DNA from: a virus
Length of the DNA: 39,662 nucleotides
Strand: one strand, 5' to 3'
IMG/VR virus record: IMGVR_UViG_3300025525_000034
Coordinates: 1-39,662 of that record
Of this stretch, positions 14,273 to 21,667 are shown one piece after another. Each line of letters opens with the position of its first letter. Within the stretch, counting starts at the first letter, position 1. The translations under genes and the position numbers were made by a program. A model generated the notes under the pieces. It was not told the DNA's origin, ran no database searches, and saw only the letters and a list, made by a program, of their open reading frames with translations.

Positions 14273-14798
14273 CCCGCTGATCGGCCTCGGCCTGATCGCC
14301 GCCGTGCTGGCCGGCCTGGCCGGCATGTACCAGATCGGCCATATCGACGGCGTCGCCAAGGCCGAACGCCAGGCCAAGGCCGAATTGCTCGACAGCCTCA
14401 CCCGCGCCATCGACCAGGCTGCGCTGATTGCCGCCCAGGATGCCGAAATCCTCAGCGCCGACGTGGTGCGTCAGGCGCGCGTGGTAACCCAGTTTCAAAT
14501 CATCGACCGCGAGGTAAGCCGTTATGCGATTGCTCATGCTGATGCCCCTGATTGCCTGGATGCTGGCGGGCTGCGCATCTGGACCGCCGCCGCGCGTGGA
14601 GATGCCGCCGCGCTTGCCGCCGCCGCACCTGGTCTCTCTGACGCTGTTTCCCCCGACCCTGCCGGAGCCGCAGACGGCGACCGGCCCGGACCTGCTTACC
14701 AGCTACGTGGACGCGGCACGTTTTTATCACCTGCTGCGGGCCCGCTTTCAAACCCTGGCGGAGTGGGCGGCGAGCCCCAGCCCGCCTGGCACTGGTAA
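14265..14798 (+). CDS. Rz: Rz-like inner-membrane spanin subunit
   Basis: This 177-residue protein begins with a membrane anchor (LIGLGLIAAVLAGLAGMYQI) and continues with a periplasmic coiled coil (AKAERQAKAELLDSLTRAID). It is coded immediately after the holin-like gene. Its C-terminal half is Ala/Pro/Gly-rich because it shares DNA with the nested Rz1 frame. With Rz1 it would join inner and outer membranes and fuse them in the last step of lysis. Confidence 0.8.
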   Translation: MFNPLIGLGLIAAVLAGLAGMYQIGHIDGVAKAERQAKAELLDSLTRAIDQAALIAAQDAEILSADVVRQARVVTQFQIIDREVSRYAIAHADAPDCLDAGGLRIWTAAARGDAAALAAAAPGLSDAVSPDPAGAADGDRPGPAYQLRGRGTFLSPAAGPLSNPGGVGGEPQPAWHW

Positions 14799-14826
14799 GC
14801 CAGACCCGCCGACAACCCAGGAATAA
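14524..14826 (+). CDS. Rz1: Rz1-like outer-membrane lipoprotein spanin subunit, nested in Rz
   Basis: This 100-residue protein is read in another frame within the Rz gene and extends 28 bases past its end. It has a lipoprotein signal (LLMLMPLIAWMLAGC) whose lipobox Cys is residue 17. A Pro-rich chain (SGPPPRVEMPPRLPPPHL) follows, the hallmark of Rz1. It is the longest credible partner for the Rz above. The nested layout is that of lambda Rz/Rz1. Confidence 0.82.
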   Translation: MRLLMLMPLIAWMLAGCASGPPPRVEMPPRLPPPHLVSLTLFPPTLPEPQTATGPDLLTSYVDAARFYHLLRARFQTLAEWAASPSPPGTGKPDPPTTQE

Positions 14827-14828
14827 AC

Positions 14829-15098
14829 ATGGCAAAACGATACGACGCAGTGATTGCCGTGGGCAGCTACACCAACGCCCAGGGCGAAGTCAAAAAGCGC
14901 TACCTCAACATCGGCGCGGTCATGGAGAGCGAACACGGCCCCTACCTGCTGCTCGATGCGCACATCCTCAGCATGCAGGTGTTCGCCCTGGCCAACAAAG
15001 AGCGCCGCGACAGCGTGCTGGTCAGCCTGTTCGACCCCAACCGCGACAAAGGCGCGTCAAACGACGCCGCGCCGGGCGCGGAAGACGTGCCGTTTTAA
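14829..15098 (+). CDS. Conserved phage protein with SSB-like C-terminal tip
   Basis: This 89-residue beta-rich protein (RYDAVIAVGSYTNAQGEVKK, RYLNIGAVMESEHGPYLLLD) ends in an acidic tail GAEDVPF. That tail resembles the -DDIPF tip by which single-strand DNA-binding proteins recruit replication and repair enzymes. It is shorter than an SSB and lacks a clear OB-fold signature. AATAAACATGG gives only a weak ribosome site, and the gene follows Rz1 by two bases. It is conserved in many prophages, without known function. Confidence 0.65.
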   Translation: MAKRYDAVIAVGSYTNAQGEVKKRYLNIGAVMESEHGPYLLLDAHILSMQVFALANKERRDSVLVSLFDPNRDKGASNDAAPGAEDVPF

Positions 15099-15102
15099 CG
15101 CG

Positions 15103-15360
15103 ATGCGCATCAAGCAGATACTGATCGCCCTCGACCAGGTGCTCAACGCACTGGCCGGCGGCTGGGCGGACGAGACGCTCAGCGCCCGCGCCTATCGCCG
15201 GCGCTACAAAAAGGCCGGCTGGCGGCGCGCCATGCGGGTTATCGACACGCTGTTCTTCTGGCAGCCCCACCACTGTAAATCCGCCTGGCAGGCCGAAGCG
15301 CAGCGCCGCCAGTTGCCCATCGAATACCGCGACATGAGCCGGGAATTCGAGCATGGATGA
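15103..15360 (+). CDS. Conserved small phage protein
   Basis: This 85-residue protein has the pattern MRIKQILIALDQVLNALAGG, ADETLSARAYRRRYKKAGWR and a His/Cys pair FFWQPHHCKSAW. It is found widely near lysis genes of prophages, but I know of no assigned function. It is basic and likely soluble. It overlaps the next gene by 8 bases. Confidence 0.7.
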   Translation: MRIKQILIALDQVLNALAGGWADETLSARAYRRRYKKAGWRRAMRVIDTLFFWQPHHCKSAWQAEAQRRQLPIEYRDMSREFEHG

Positions 15361-15565
15361 CGCCGACCGCGCCGAAGACCTGATCGAGCATGCCGTAGAG
15401 GATGGCATTGAAGAGGCGCGCCGAGGCGCGCCCGGCCCGACCGCGATTGGCTATTGCCTGTTCTGCGCCACGCCGCTGCCAGACGCGCAGCGCTGGTGCG
15501 ATGCCGACTGCCGGGACGCCTGGCAGCACGAACAAGATTTAAGACTCATGCGAGGCGTGAAATGA
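15353..15565 (+). CDS. DksA/TraR-type zinc-finger-like small protein
   Basis: This 70-residue protein has an acidic helical N-terminus (MDDADRAEDLIEHAVEDGIE). A four-Cys motif follows: YCLFCATPLPDAQRWCDADC. The pattern resembles the zinc finger of DksA/TraR proteins, which act on RNA polymerase, though the Cys spacing and short length make other zinc-binding roles possible. It is coupled to both neighbours. Confidence 0.65.
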   Translation: MDDADRAEDLIEHAVEDGIEEARRGAPGPTAIGYCLFCATPLPDAQRWCDADCRDAWQHEQDLRLMRGVK

Positions 15566-15906
15566 CCCTGGACGAAATCAAATTCTTCTGGCAGGTGGGC
15601 AACACCCTGATCACCGCGTTGATCGGCGTGTACCTGTACCTGACCAACCGGCACCGCGTCACCAACGAGCGCATCAGCGCCCTGGAAAATGACATGGACG
15701 GCCGGCTGGACACGCACAGCGACCGCATTGCCGAGATCGAAGGGCGCATTGCCGCCATGCCCACCCATAACGACCTGGCCAAGCTCTACGACAAGCTCAA
15801 CCGCGTCGCCGAATCGTCCAGCCGCATGGAAGGCGAACTGAAGGGCATCAACGACACCCTGCGCCTGTTGCTGGCGCAGCAGGTGCAACACCGGGGCAAG
15901 CCATGA
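15562..15906 (+). CDS. DUF2730 family membrane protein (Mu gp25-like)
   Basis: This 114-residue protein has an N-terminal membrane segment (FWQVGNTLITALIGVYLYLT) and a long coiled-coil tail (ERISALENDMDGRLDTHSDR, AEIEGRIAAM). This matches the DUF2730 family typified by Mu gp25. Its position between lysis and packaging genes is that of Mu. Function is unknown. Confidence 0.82.
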   Translation: MTLDEIKFFWQVGNTLITALIGVYLYLTNRHRVTNERISALENDMDGRLDTHSDRIAEIEGRIAAMPTHNDLAKLYDKLNRVAESSSRMEGELKGINDTLRLLLAQQVQHRGKP

Positions 15907-16196
15907 ACACCGCAGAACGCATGGCCGAAACCGACCGCCGCCGCGCCATCCTCGCCGCGCTGCAAGTCGCCCCGGCCTACATGCTGCCGCTGCGCGCGCT
16001 GCGCGAACAGCTCGGACTGCTTGGCTACCACATCAGCCTGGACCGACTCTCAACCGATTGCGCCTGGCTGGCCGAGCAAGGCCTGGCCGACTGGAGCGGC
16101 ATCGTCGCCACGCTCACCGATCGCGGCTCCGACGTGGTGCTGGGGCGGGCGCAAGTGCCTGGGGTAAAGCGGCCGGAACCGGGGGAAATGGCATGA
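15903..16196 (+). CDS. Winged-helix phage protein (VpaChn25-type)
   Basis: This 97-residue protein has a compact winged-helix pattern (RRRAILAALQVAPAYMLPLR, LREQLGLLGYHISLDRLSTD, CAWLAEQGLADWSG) closing with LTDRGSDVVLGR. It corresponds to the ArsR-like gene commonly located before the gp27 homologue in Mu-like prophages (Mu gp26 position). DNA binding is likely. Confidence 0.75.
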   Translation: MNTAERMAETDRRRAILAALQVAPAYMLPLRALREQLGLLGYHISLDRLSTDCAWLAEQGLADWSGIVATLTDRGSDVVLGRAQVPGVKRPEPGEMA

Positions 16197-16354
16197 ACAT
16201 CATCGCCGCATTCGTCATTGGCGGGGCGATTGTCATTGCCTCAACAAGCATTTCCGGCGCGCTGCGCGACATGGAAATCCACCTGCATCAAACCATCAAG
16301 GTGCAAGACGAACCCAACCAGCCGCCGGCCTCGAAAGCCGGCAAGACAACCTGA
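16193..16354 (+). CDS. Small membrane protein
   Basis: This 53-residue protein has one hydrophobic segment (NIIAAFVIGGAIVIASTSIS) and a short polar tail. It overlaps the gene before by ATGA and shares one base with the gene after. It is small but well placed within the coupled operon. No function is known. Confidence 0.6.
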   Translation: MNIIAAFVIGGAIVIASTSISGALRDMEIHLHQTIKVQDEPNQPPASKAGKTT

Positions 16355-16848
16355 TGGCCCACACCGAAGACACCCGCCGCGCCGTCCGCGCCGCCTTCGT
16401 GTTTGACCAGCTCGGCCTGGAGCTGGCGGCCATCAAGGCCGAAGTGCCGGTGGCCACCGCCCGGCGCTGGATCCGCGAAGCGCGCGCGGCGGGTGACGAC
16501 TGGGAGCGCGCCCGCAGCGCCCAGATGATCGCCGGCGGCGGCATCGAGGACGTGGTGCGCCAGACCCTGGCCGTGGTCGTGCAGCAAGTGCAAGCCACGG
16601 TGGAGCTGATCCAGCAGTCGCCGGACATGGACCCGGCCACCAAGGTGCAGATGCTCGCCAGCCTGGCCGACGCCTACAACAAGATCATTGCCGCCTCGAA
16701 GCGCTCGATGCCGCAGACCGACGCCATGGCGATTCGGATGGATGTACTCAAGCGGTTAGGCGCATTCATCCGCGCCAAACACCCGCGCCACCTGGGCGCT
16801 TTCGCGGAAATCCTGGAGCCGTTCGCGGCGGAGTTGGCCGATGGCTGA
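16354..16848 (+). CDS. DUF1804 family protein, probable small terminase subunit
   Basis: This 164-residue protein starts with an HTH-like segment (RRAVRAAFVFDQLGLELAAI, KAEVPVATARRWIREARAAG). Helical oligomerisation parts follow (VVRQTLAVVVQQVQATVELI, VQMLASLADAYNKIIAASKR). The layout is that of a DNA-recognising small terminase and matches the DUF1804 proteins coded just before gp28 in Mu-like phages. It would bind phage ends and recruit the large subunit for packaging. Confidence 0.78.
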   Translation: MAHTEDTRRAVRAAFVFDQLGLELAAIKAEVPVATARRWIREARAAGDDWERARSAQMIAGGGIEDVVRQTLAVVVQQVQATVELIQQSPDMDPATKVQMLASLADAYNKIIAASKRSMPQTDAMAIRMDVLKRLGAFIRAKHPRHLGAFAEILEPFAAELADG

Positions 16849-17131
16849 TATCTACACGATCAGCTATTCCTGGCGTCTGCGCATCAATGCGCCGAATACG
16901 TGGCGTGAGTCTTTTGGCGCCTGGATGGACCGCTTGGCAACCCGTATCGACGGCCGTTTCCGAGAGGTCTACAAGATCGAGACAGATCCGCATATCTCGA
17001 GGAGCTTGGCGATTGAATGTATTACCTCCGGCCGGCGGACGATTAAGGCATCGTTGGAGTTGGCTTGCAGGGGAGAGGCCGAAGAGTTGCTGTTACGCAG
17101 GGTGCATCCCGAATTGATTGAGGCCGACTGA
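16841..17131 (+). CDS. Small protein between terminase genes, possible moron
   Basis: This 96-residue protein (MADIYTISYSWRLRINAPNT .. LLLRRVHPELIEAD) has an alpha/beta composition. Its codon use is less GC-biased than that of the surrounding packaging genes, which hints at separate acquisition. It overlaps the DUF1804 gene by 8 bases and touches the large terminase start. The family is not recognised. Confidence 0.6.
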   Translation: MADIYTISYSWRLRINAPNTWRESFGAWMDRLATRIDGRFREVYKIETDPHISRSLAIECITSGRRTIKASLELACRGEAEELLLRRVHPELIEAD

Positions 17132-18750
17132 TGGCCACCACCACCCGCCGCGCCTTCCTCGCCGACATCGGCAAGTTTGCCGCCGAGTTCCGCCGCCAGA
17201 TCGAGGCCGAGGTTGACGGCTTCGACCCCGACCCGGCGGCGATGCAGGCCCGGCGCGAGCGCGCCTGGAACGACTTCGAGTTCTTCGCCCGTACCTACTT
17301 CCCGCACTACGTCACCAAGGCCAACAGCCGGCTGCACGACTACCTCTACCAGCGCCTGCCGGCGATCGCCAACAGCGCGCAGTCCGAGACCGACGCCATC
17401 GCCGCGCCACGCGGCGAGGCCAAGTCCACCATCACCAGCCAGATCTTCGTCATCTGGTGCGTGGTCACCGAGCGCAAGTGGTACCCGATGATCGGCATGG
17501 ACGCCTTCGACCAGGCGGCCATCATGCTCGAAGCCATCAAGGCCGAGCTGGAAGCCAACCCACGCTTGAGCATGGACTTCCCGGAAGCGACCGGACAGGG
17601 CCGCGTCTGGCAGGCCGGCGTCATCGTCACCCGCAACGACCGCAAGATCGAGGCGGTCGGCAGCGGCAAGCGCATTCGCGGCCGGCGCCACGGCCCGCAC
17701 CGGCCCGACCTGTTCGTCGGTGACGACCTGGAGAACGACGAGAACGTCAAAAGCCCGGAACAGCGCGACAAGATGCAGGCCTGGCTGACCAAAGCGGTGC
17801 TGAAACTGGGCGGCGCCGGCGAAAAGTTTGACGCGATCATCATCGGCACCATCCTGCATTACGACAGCGTCCTGGCCCGCCTGCTGAAAAACCCGATGTG
17901 GCGCGGCATCAAGTTCAAAGCCATGATTCGCTGGCCGGACAATATGCAGTTGTGGGACGAATGGGAGAACCTGATCCACGCCCAGGGCGAGGGCATGGCT
18001 TTACAGTTTTACACCACCCGTAAACTGGAGATGGACGCCGGCGCCGAGGTCTCCTGGCCCGCCGGCCGCCCGCTCTACGAGCTGATGAAGCTGCGCGCCC
18101 GCGACGGACACGCCGCGTTCGACAGCGAACTGCAAAACGACCCGCTCAGCGACGACGACGCCCCGTTCGCCAAGGCGATCCAATTCTGGGTCAACCGCCT
18201 GGCCGACTGGATTTTCTACGCCGCCTGCGACCCGTCACTCGGCAAAGCCGGCGCCAGCCGCGACCCCTCGGCGCTGCTGGTGGGCGGCTTCAATCGCGCC
18301 ACCGGCATCCTCGACGTGGTTGAAGCGCTGATCAAAAAGCGCCTGCCGGACCGCATCATCGAAGACGTGATCAGCCTGCAAGAGGTTTACCGCTGTGTGC
18401 TGTGGATCATCGAGACCGTGCAGTTCCAGGAGTTTTTGCGCACCGAACTGGTGAAGCGCGCCGCCGCGCGCGGCATCCCGGTGCCGGCGCGCGCGGTGCA
18501 GCCCAGCAGCGACAAGCTGCTGCGCATCCAGACGCTACAGCCGCACATGGTCAACGGCCTGATCCGGCTGCACGCCAGCCAAACCACGCTGATCGACCAG
18601 CTCCGCCACTTCCCCAAGGCCGACCACGACGACGGCCCGGACGCGCTGCACATGCTGTGGATGGCCGCAACCACCGGCTACCAGTCCGGCGAATGGCACT
18701 CCAGCGGCACGCGCAGCGCCTCCGGCGGCGGCATGGCCGGCTATTTATAA
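17131..18750 (+). CDS. Large terminase subunit (Mu gp28-like)
   Basis: This 539-residue packaging motor and headful nuclease has its ATPase Walker A-like motif APRGEAKST at residues 92-100. It is the R-rich variant used by Mu-type terminases, not classic GxxxxGKT. Walker B LFVGDDLE is near 194-201. The RNase H-like nuclease domain begins near ACDPSLGK (D367) and ends with the acidic motif DHDDGPDALHM near the C-terminus. It sits between the putative small subunit and portal. Confidence 0.93.
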   Translation: MATTTRRAFLADIGKFAAEFRRQIEAEVDGFDPDPAAMQARRERAWNDFEFFARTYFPHYVTKANSRLHDYLYQRLPAIANSAQSETDAIAAPRGEAKSTITSQIFVIWCVVTERKWYPMIGMDAFDQAAIMLEAIKAELEANPRLSMDFPEATGQGRVWQAGVIVTRNDRKIEAVGSGKRIRGRRHGPHRPDLFVGDDLENDENVKSPEQRDKMQAWLTKAVLKLGGAGEKFDAIIIGTILHYDSVLARLLKNPMWRGIKFKAMIRWPDNMQLWDEWENLIHAQGEGMALQFYTTRKLEMDAGAEVSWPAGRPLYELMKLRARDGHAAFDSELQNDPLSDDDAPFAKAIQFWVNRLADWIFYAACDPSLGKAGASRDPSALLVGGFNRATGILDVVEALIKKRLPDRIIEDVISLQEVYRCVLWIIETVQFQEFLRTELVKRAAARGIPVPARAVQPSSDKLLRIQTLQPHMVNGLIRLHASQTTLIDQLRHFPKADHDDGPDALHMLWMAATTGYQSGEWHSSGTRSASGGGMAGYL

Positions 18751-18759
18751 GGGCACGAA

Positions 18760-20250
18760 ATGACCGAGAGCAAACCCGGCAAACCCAATACCGACGAAGT
18801 CGCCAGCACCCTGGACGGGCGCGACATCACGCGCGGCTGGCTGTACCCGTTGACCTTGCAGCCGCCCGACGACAGCGTGTTGATGGCGCGCGGCATGGGC
18901 GATTACACGCTCTATCGCGAAGTGCTGCGCGACGACCACGTCAAGGCGGCACTACAGCAGCGCGTCAACGCGGTCACCTCGCGGCCGTGGGAAGTGCGCC
19001 CCGGCGGCGACAAGCGCCTCGACAAGCAAGCCGCCGAATACCTGAAACAGCAGCTTGAAGCGCTGCGCTGGGACGCCATCACCGAAAAGATGCTGGCCGG
19101 CGTGTTCTACGGCTACGCGGTGGCGGAAGTGCTCTGGCAGGTGGAGGGCGCCCGCATCGGCATTGCCGACATCAAAGTGCGCGATCGCCGTCGCTTCGCC
19201 TTCGATGGCGCTGATCGGCTGCGCCTTAAAACCCGCGCCGCGCCGCAAGGCGAGCTGCTGCCGGAACGCAAGTTCTGGCACTTCGCCACCGGCGCCGACC
19301 ATGACGACGCGCCCTATGGCTTAGGGTTGGCGCACTGGCTGTATTGGCCGGTGTGGCTGAAGCGCAACGGCGTGAAGTTCTGGGCCAACTTCCTGGAAAA
19401 GTTCGCCAGCCCCACGGCCATGGGCACCTTCCCGCCCGGCACTTCGCCAACCGATCAGGCCAACCTGCTGGCCGCGCTCAGCGCCATCCAGACCGACAGC
19501 GCCATCATCTTCCCGGACGGCATGAACGCCAGCCTGTTGGAGGCCACGCGCGGCGGCACGGCGGATTACGCCGCGTTTTCGGCGGCGATGAATGCCGCCA
19601 TTCTGGTCATCACCATCGGCCAGACCGCCAGCACCCAAGGCACGCCCGGCAAGCTGGGCAATGACGAGAATCAAAGCGAGGTGCGCGCCGACATCAGCAA
19701 GGCCGATGCCGACCTGGTGTGCATGAGCTTCAACGCCACAGTGGCGCGCTGGCTGACCGAGTGGAATTTCCCCGGCGCCGCGTTGCCGCAGGTCTGGCGC
19801 ATCATGGACGAAGAAGAAGACCTCAACACCCGCGCGGAACGCGACGTGAAGCTGTCCGGCATCGGCTACAAGCCCAGCCTAAAGTACATCCAGGACACCT
19901 ATGGCGGCGAGTGGGAGGCGGCGGCGCCTAGGGCAGCGCCAGACCTGACAGGTTTGACAAACCTGTCAGGTCTGCAATCCGCAGCGCCGCCGGCCGAATT
20001 CGCCGACCCTGCCCCCGAACCGGACACCCCAGAAACTTTGGCCGCCCGCCTGGCCGCCGACACCGCCAACGCCATGGCCGACCTGATTGCCGACATCGGC
20101 AAAAGGGTTGCCGCCGCCGAGACGATCGAAGGCCTGCAACGCGACCTGGTCAACGCCTATGGCCACCTGGATACCGAAGAATTGACGCGGATCATGGCGC
20201 TGGGGTTTGCGGCGGCCGAACTGGCCGGCATGGCGGAGGCGGCGGAATGA
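18760..20250 (+). CDS. Portal protein (Mu gp29-like, DUF935)
   Basis: This 496-residue portal ring protein has family features in DITRGWLYPLTLQPPDDSVL, LYREVLRDDHVKAALQQRVN, VTSRPWEVRPGG and FWANFLEKFASPTAMGTFPP. The C-terminal part contains an unusual segment, DLTGLTNLSGLQ, coded by a 16-bp perfect palindrome (19940-19974). The segment looks like a dispersed repeat captured in frame. Acidic, Ala-rich helices close the protein. Confidence 0.93.
   Translation: MTESKPGKPNTDEVASTLDGRDITRGWLYPLTLQPPDDSVLMARGMGDYTLYREVLRDDHVKAALQQRVNAVTSRPWEVRPGGDKRLDKQAAEYLKQQLEALRWDAITEKMLAGVFYGYAVAEVLWQVEGARIGIADIKVRDRRRFAFDGADRLRLKTRAAPQGELLPERKFWHFATGADHDDAPYGLGLAHWLYWPVWLKRNGVKFWANFLEKFASPTAMGTFPPGTSPTDQANLLAALSAIQTDSAIIFPDGMNASLLEATRGGTADYAAFSAAMNAAILVITIGQTASTQGTPGKLGNDENQSEVRADISKADADLVCMSFNATVARWLTEWNFPGAALPQVWRIMDEEEDLNTRAERDVKLSGIGYKPSLKYIQDTYGGEWEAAAPRAAPDLTGLTNLSGLQSAAPPAEFADPAPEPDTPETLAARLAADTANAMADLIADIGKRVAAAETIEGLQRDLVNAYGHLDTEELTRIMALGFAAAELAGMAEAAE
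19940..19974. repeat. Palindromic element inside the portal gene
   Basis: AGACCTGACAGGTTT (19941-19955) and AAACCTGTCAGGTCT (19959-19973) form a perfect stem around GAC, with one more C-G pair outside. It lies in frame in the portal gene and shares its GACAGGTT..ACCTGTC core with a second palindrome at 25367-25397. It looks like a small dispersed palindrome, not portal sequence. Confidence 0.85.
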
Positions 20251-20266
20251 AGCGCGCCTTTTGCCA

Positions 20267-20337
20267 TCGTCATTCCCGCGAATGCGGGAATCCAGGATGC
20301 GACCCGAGCTGGATTCCCGCCTGCGCGGGAATGACGA
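20267..20337. repeat. dRS3/NEMIS-like nested palindromic repeat
   Basis: The outer arms TCGTCATTCCCGCG (20267-20280) and CGCGGGAATGACGA (20324-20337) are exact complements. The inner arms GCGGGAATCCAG (20284-20295) and CTGGATTCCCGC (20309-20320) are too. Each half contains ATTCCC-N8-GGGAAT or a near match, the signature of neisserial dRS3 and related repeats of beta- and gammaproteobacteria. It fills the gap between gp29 and gp30. Confidence 0.88.
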
Positions 20338-20343
20338 AAAACC

Positions 20344-21558
20344 ATGCCTGACCGCCTTGCCAATATCATCAACCTGCCCTTTCAGGAGCAGATCGACTTC
20401 TTTCGCGCCAAGCTTAACCTGCCCACCGAACGCTGGGACGACATCATGAAAGGCGCGCATGACCGCGCCTTTGTGGTGGCTGGCGCGATGAAAGCCGACC
20501 TGCTCGACGATCTGCGCCAAGCCGTGTCGCCGCTGCAACGCACCACGCTGGAGACGTTCCGCAAGGATTTCAAACGCATCGTAGCCGAGCGCGGTTGGAC
20601 CGGATGGACCGGCGAGGGCAGCAAGGCCGGCGAAGCCTGGCGCACCAAGGTGATTTTCGAGACCAACGTGCGCAGCAGCCACGCCGCCGGGCGCTACAAG
20701 CAGCTTACCGACCCCGACACCCTGGCCGCCATGCCCTACTGGCGCTATGTGCACAACGACAGCGTCATGCACCCGCGCGAACAGCACAAAGCCTGGCACG
20801 GCCTGACGCTGCGCCACGATGACGCCTTCTGGCAAAGCCACTTCGCCCCCAACGGGTGGGGCTGCAAATGCAAAATCGTCGCCCAGCGCGAGCCCGGCAG
20901 CGGCGACAAAGCCACGCCGCCGGAAGGCTGGGACACGCGCGACGCCAAGGGCAACCTGCCCGGCATCGACAAGGGCTGGGACTATGCGCCCGGCGCCAAC
21001 GCCGCCACCCCGCTGCGCGAACTGATCGACAAGAAGTTGCTCGACCTGGACGCGCCGATCGGCGCGGCGATGTGGCAACACCTCAAGCCGGCGCTGGCGA
21101 TGGAGCGCGAGCTGGAATGGTGGAAGACGCTGGATGAATGGACGGCGGACACTCACCCGCGCGGGAAATCGTTTGTGGTCGGCGCGCTTGCACCGGAAAC
21201 CCTCAACTGGCTGCGCGTCAACGGCAAGCCGCAGCCGCTTACCGCCGAGATTGCGGTGTTCGACAAGCTGCCCAAGGGGGTGAAGCAGTTGCGTCATGAG
21301 GCGGCACAAAACGGACTTGACCTGGGAGAATGGCGGGCGCTGCCGGCGCTGCTGGACAAACCGGGCGGCGTTTATTTCGATACTGCCTCGAATCACCTTG
21401 TATTTGTGGCCGATGGCATCGGCCCCAGCAAAGCCGCGATAGAGTTCGCCCCGAAGAAGGCCAGAGGAAACCGAAACGAAATCGTCAGCACATTCCGGGT
21501 CAGCGCGGTTGACGTGGCCGGGATGGTGAAAGGCGGGCTGTGGTTGCTGGTGAAATAA
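20344..21558 (+). CDS. F: Minor head protein gp30/F (SPP1 gp7-like) with extra C-terminal domain
   Basis: This 404-residue protein carries the Mu F morphogenesis domain. Its hallmark, about residues 120-175, is YVHNDSVMHPREQHKAWHGL with FWQSHFAPNGWGCKCKIVAQ (conserved His, Cys and Trp). The C-terminal ~110 residues (LPKGVKQLRHEAAQNGLDLG, LPALLDKPGGVYFDTASNHL, VSAVDVAGMVKGGLWLL) resemble nuclease-fold domains of the barnase/EndoU/RelE type often fused to phage head proteins. A role for such a domain in ejected head proteins is inferred. It starts six bases after the dRS3-like repeat, with no obvious ribosome site. Confidence 0.88.
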   Translation: MPDRLANIINLPFQEQIDFFRAKLNLPTERWDDIMKGAHDRAFVVAGAMKADLLDDLRQAVSPLQRTTLETFRKDFKRIVAERGWTGWTGEGSKAGEAWRTKVIFETNVRSSHAAGRYKQLTDPDTLAAMPYWRYVHNDSVMHPREQHKAWHGLTLRHDDAFWQSHFAPNGWGCKCKIVAQREPGSGDKATPPEGWDTRDAKGNLPGIDKGWDYAPGANAATPLRELIDKKLLDLDAPIGAAMWQHLKPALAMERELEWWKTLDEWTADTHPRGKSFVVGALAPETLNWLRVNGKPQPLTAEIAVFDKLPKGVKQLRHEAAQNGLDLGEWRALPALLDKPGGVYFDTASNHLVFVADGIGPSKAAIEFAPKKARGNRNEIVSTFRVSAVDVAGMVKGGLWLLVK

Positions 21559-21570
21559 GGACGGAGCCGG

Positions 21571-21646
21571 CGGCAAGGCGGGAGTCGAACCCACATAAGC
21601 GGACCAGTGATGGAACCTTCCTGTTCCCAATTCCAGGCACTTGCCG
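21571..21646 (-). tRNA. tRNA-like cloverleaf, possibly a tRNA relic
   Basis: Read on the minus strand, 76 bases fold as a cloverleaf. The acceptor stem is CGGCAAG/CTTGCCG (7 bp) and TG stands at positions 8-9. The D-arm is CCTG/CAGG around GAATTGGGAA, and the T-arm is GTGGG-TTCGACT-CCCGC with the canonical TTCGA loop. The anticodon arm is poor: GGTTC/GGTCC with one mismatch, and loop CATCACT has A at the usual U33. No CCA end is coded, and the closing stem can extend to 10 bp. It lies in the gap between gp30 and gpG. It may be a degenerate tRNA or a tRNA-like structured RNA. Confidence 0.45.
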
Positions 21647-21667
21647 CCGACAATTCAAGGATAGCAG

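Noticed and set aside
17131-21630. Long minus-strand reading frames opposite packaging and head genes
   Set aside because: They are GC-driven shadows of well-recognised plus-strand genes.
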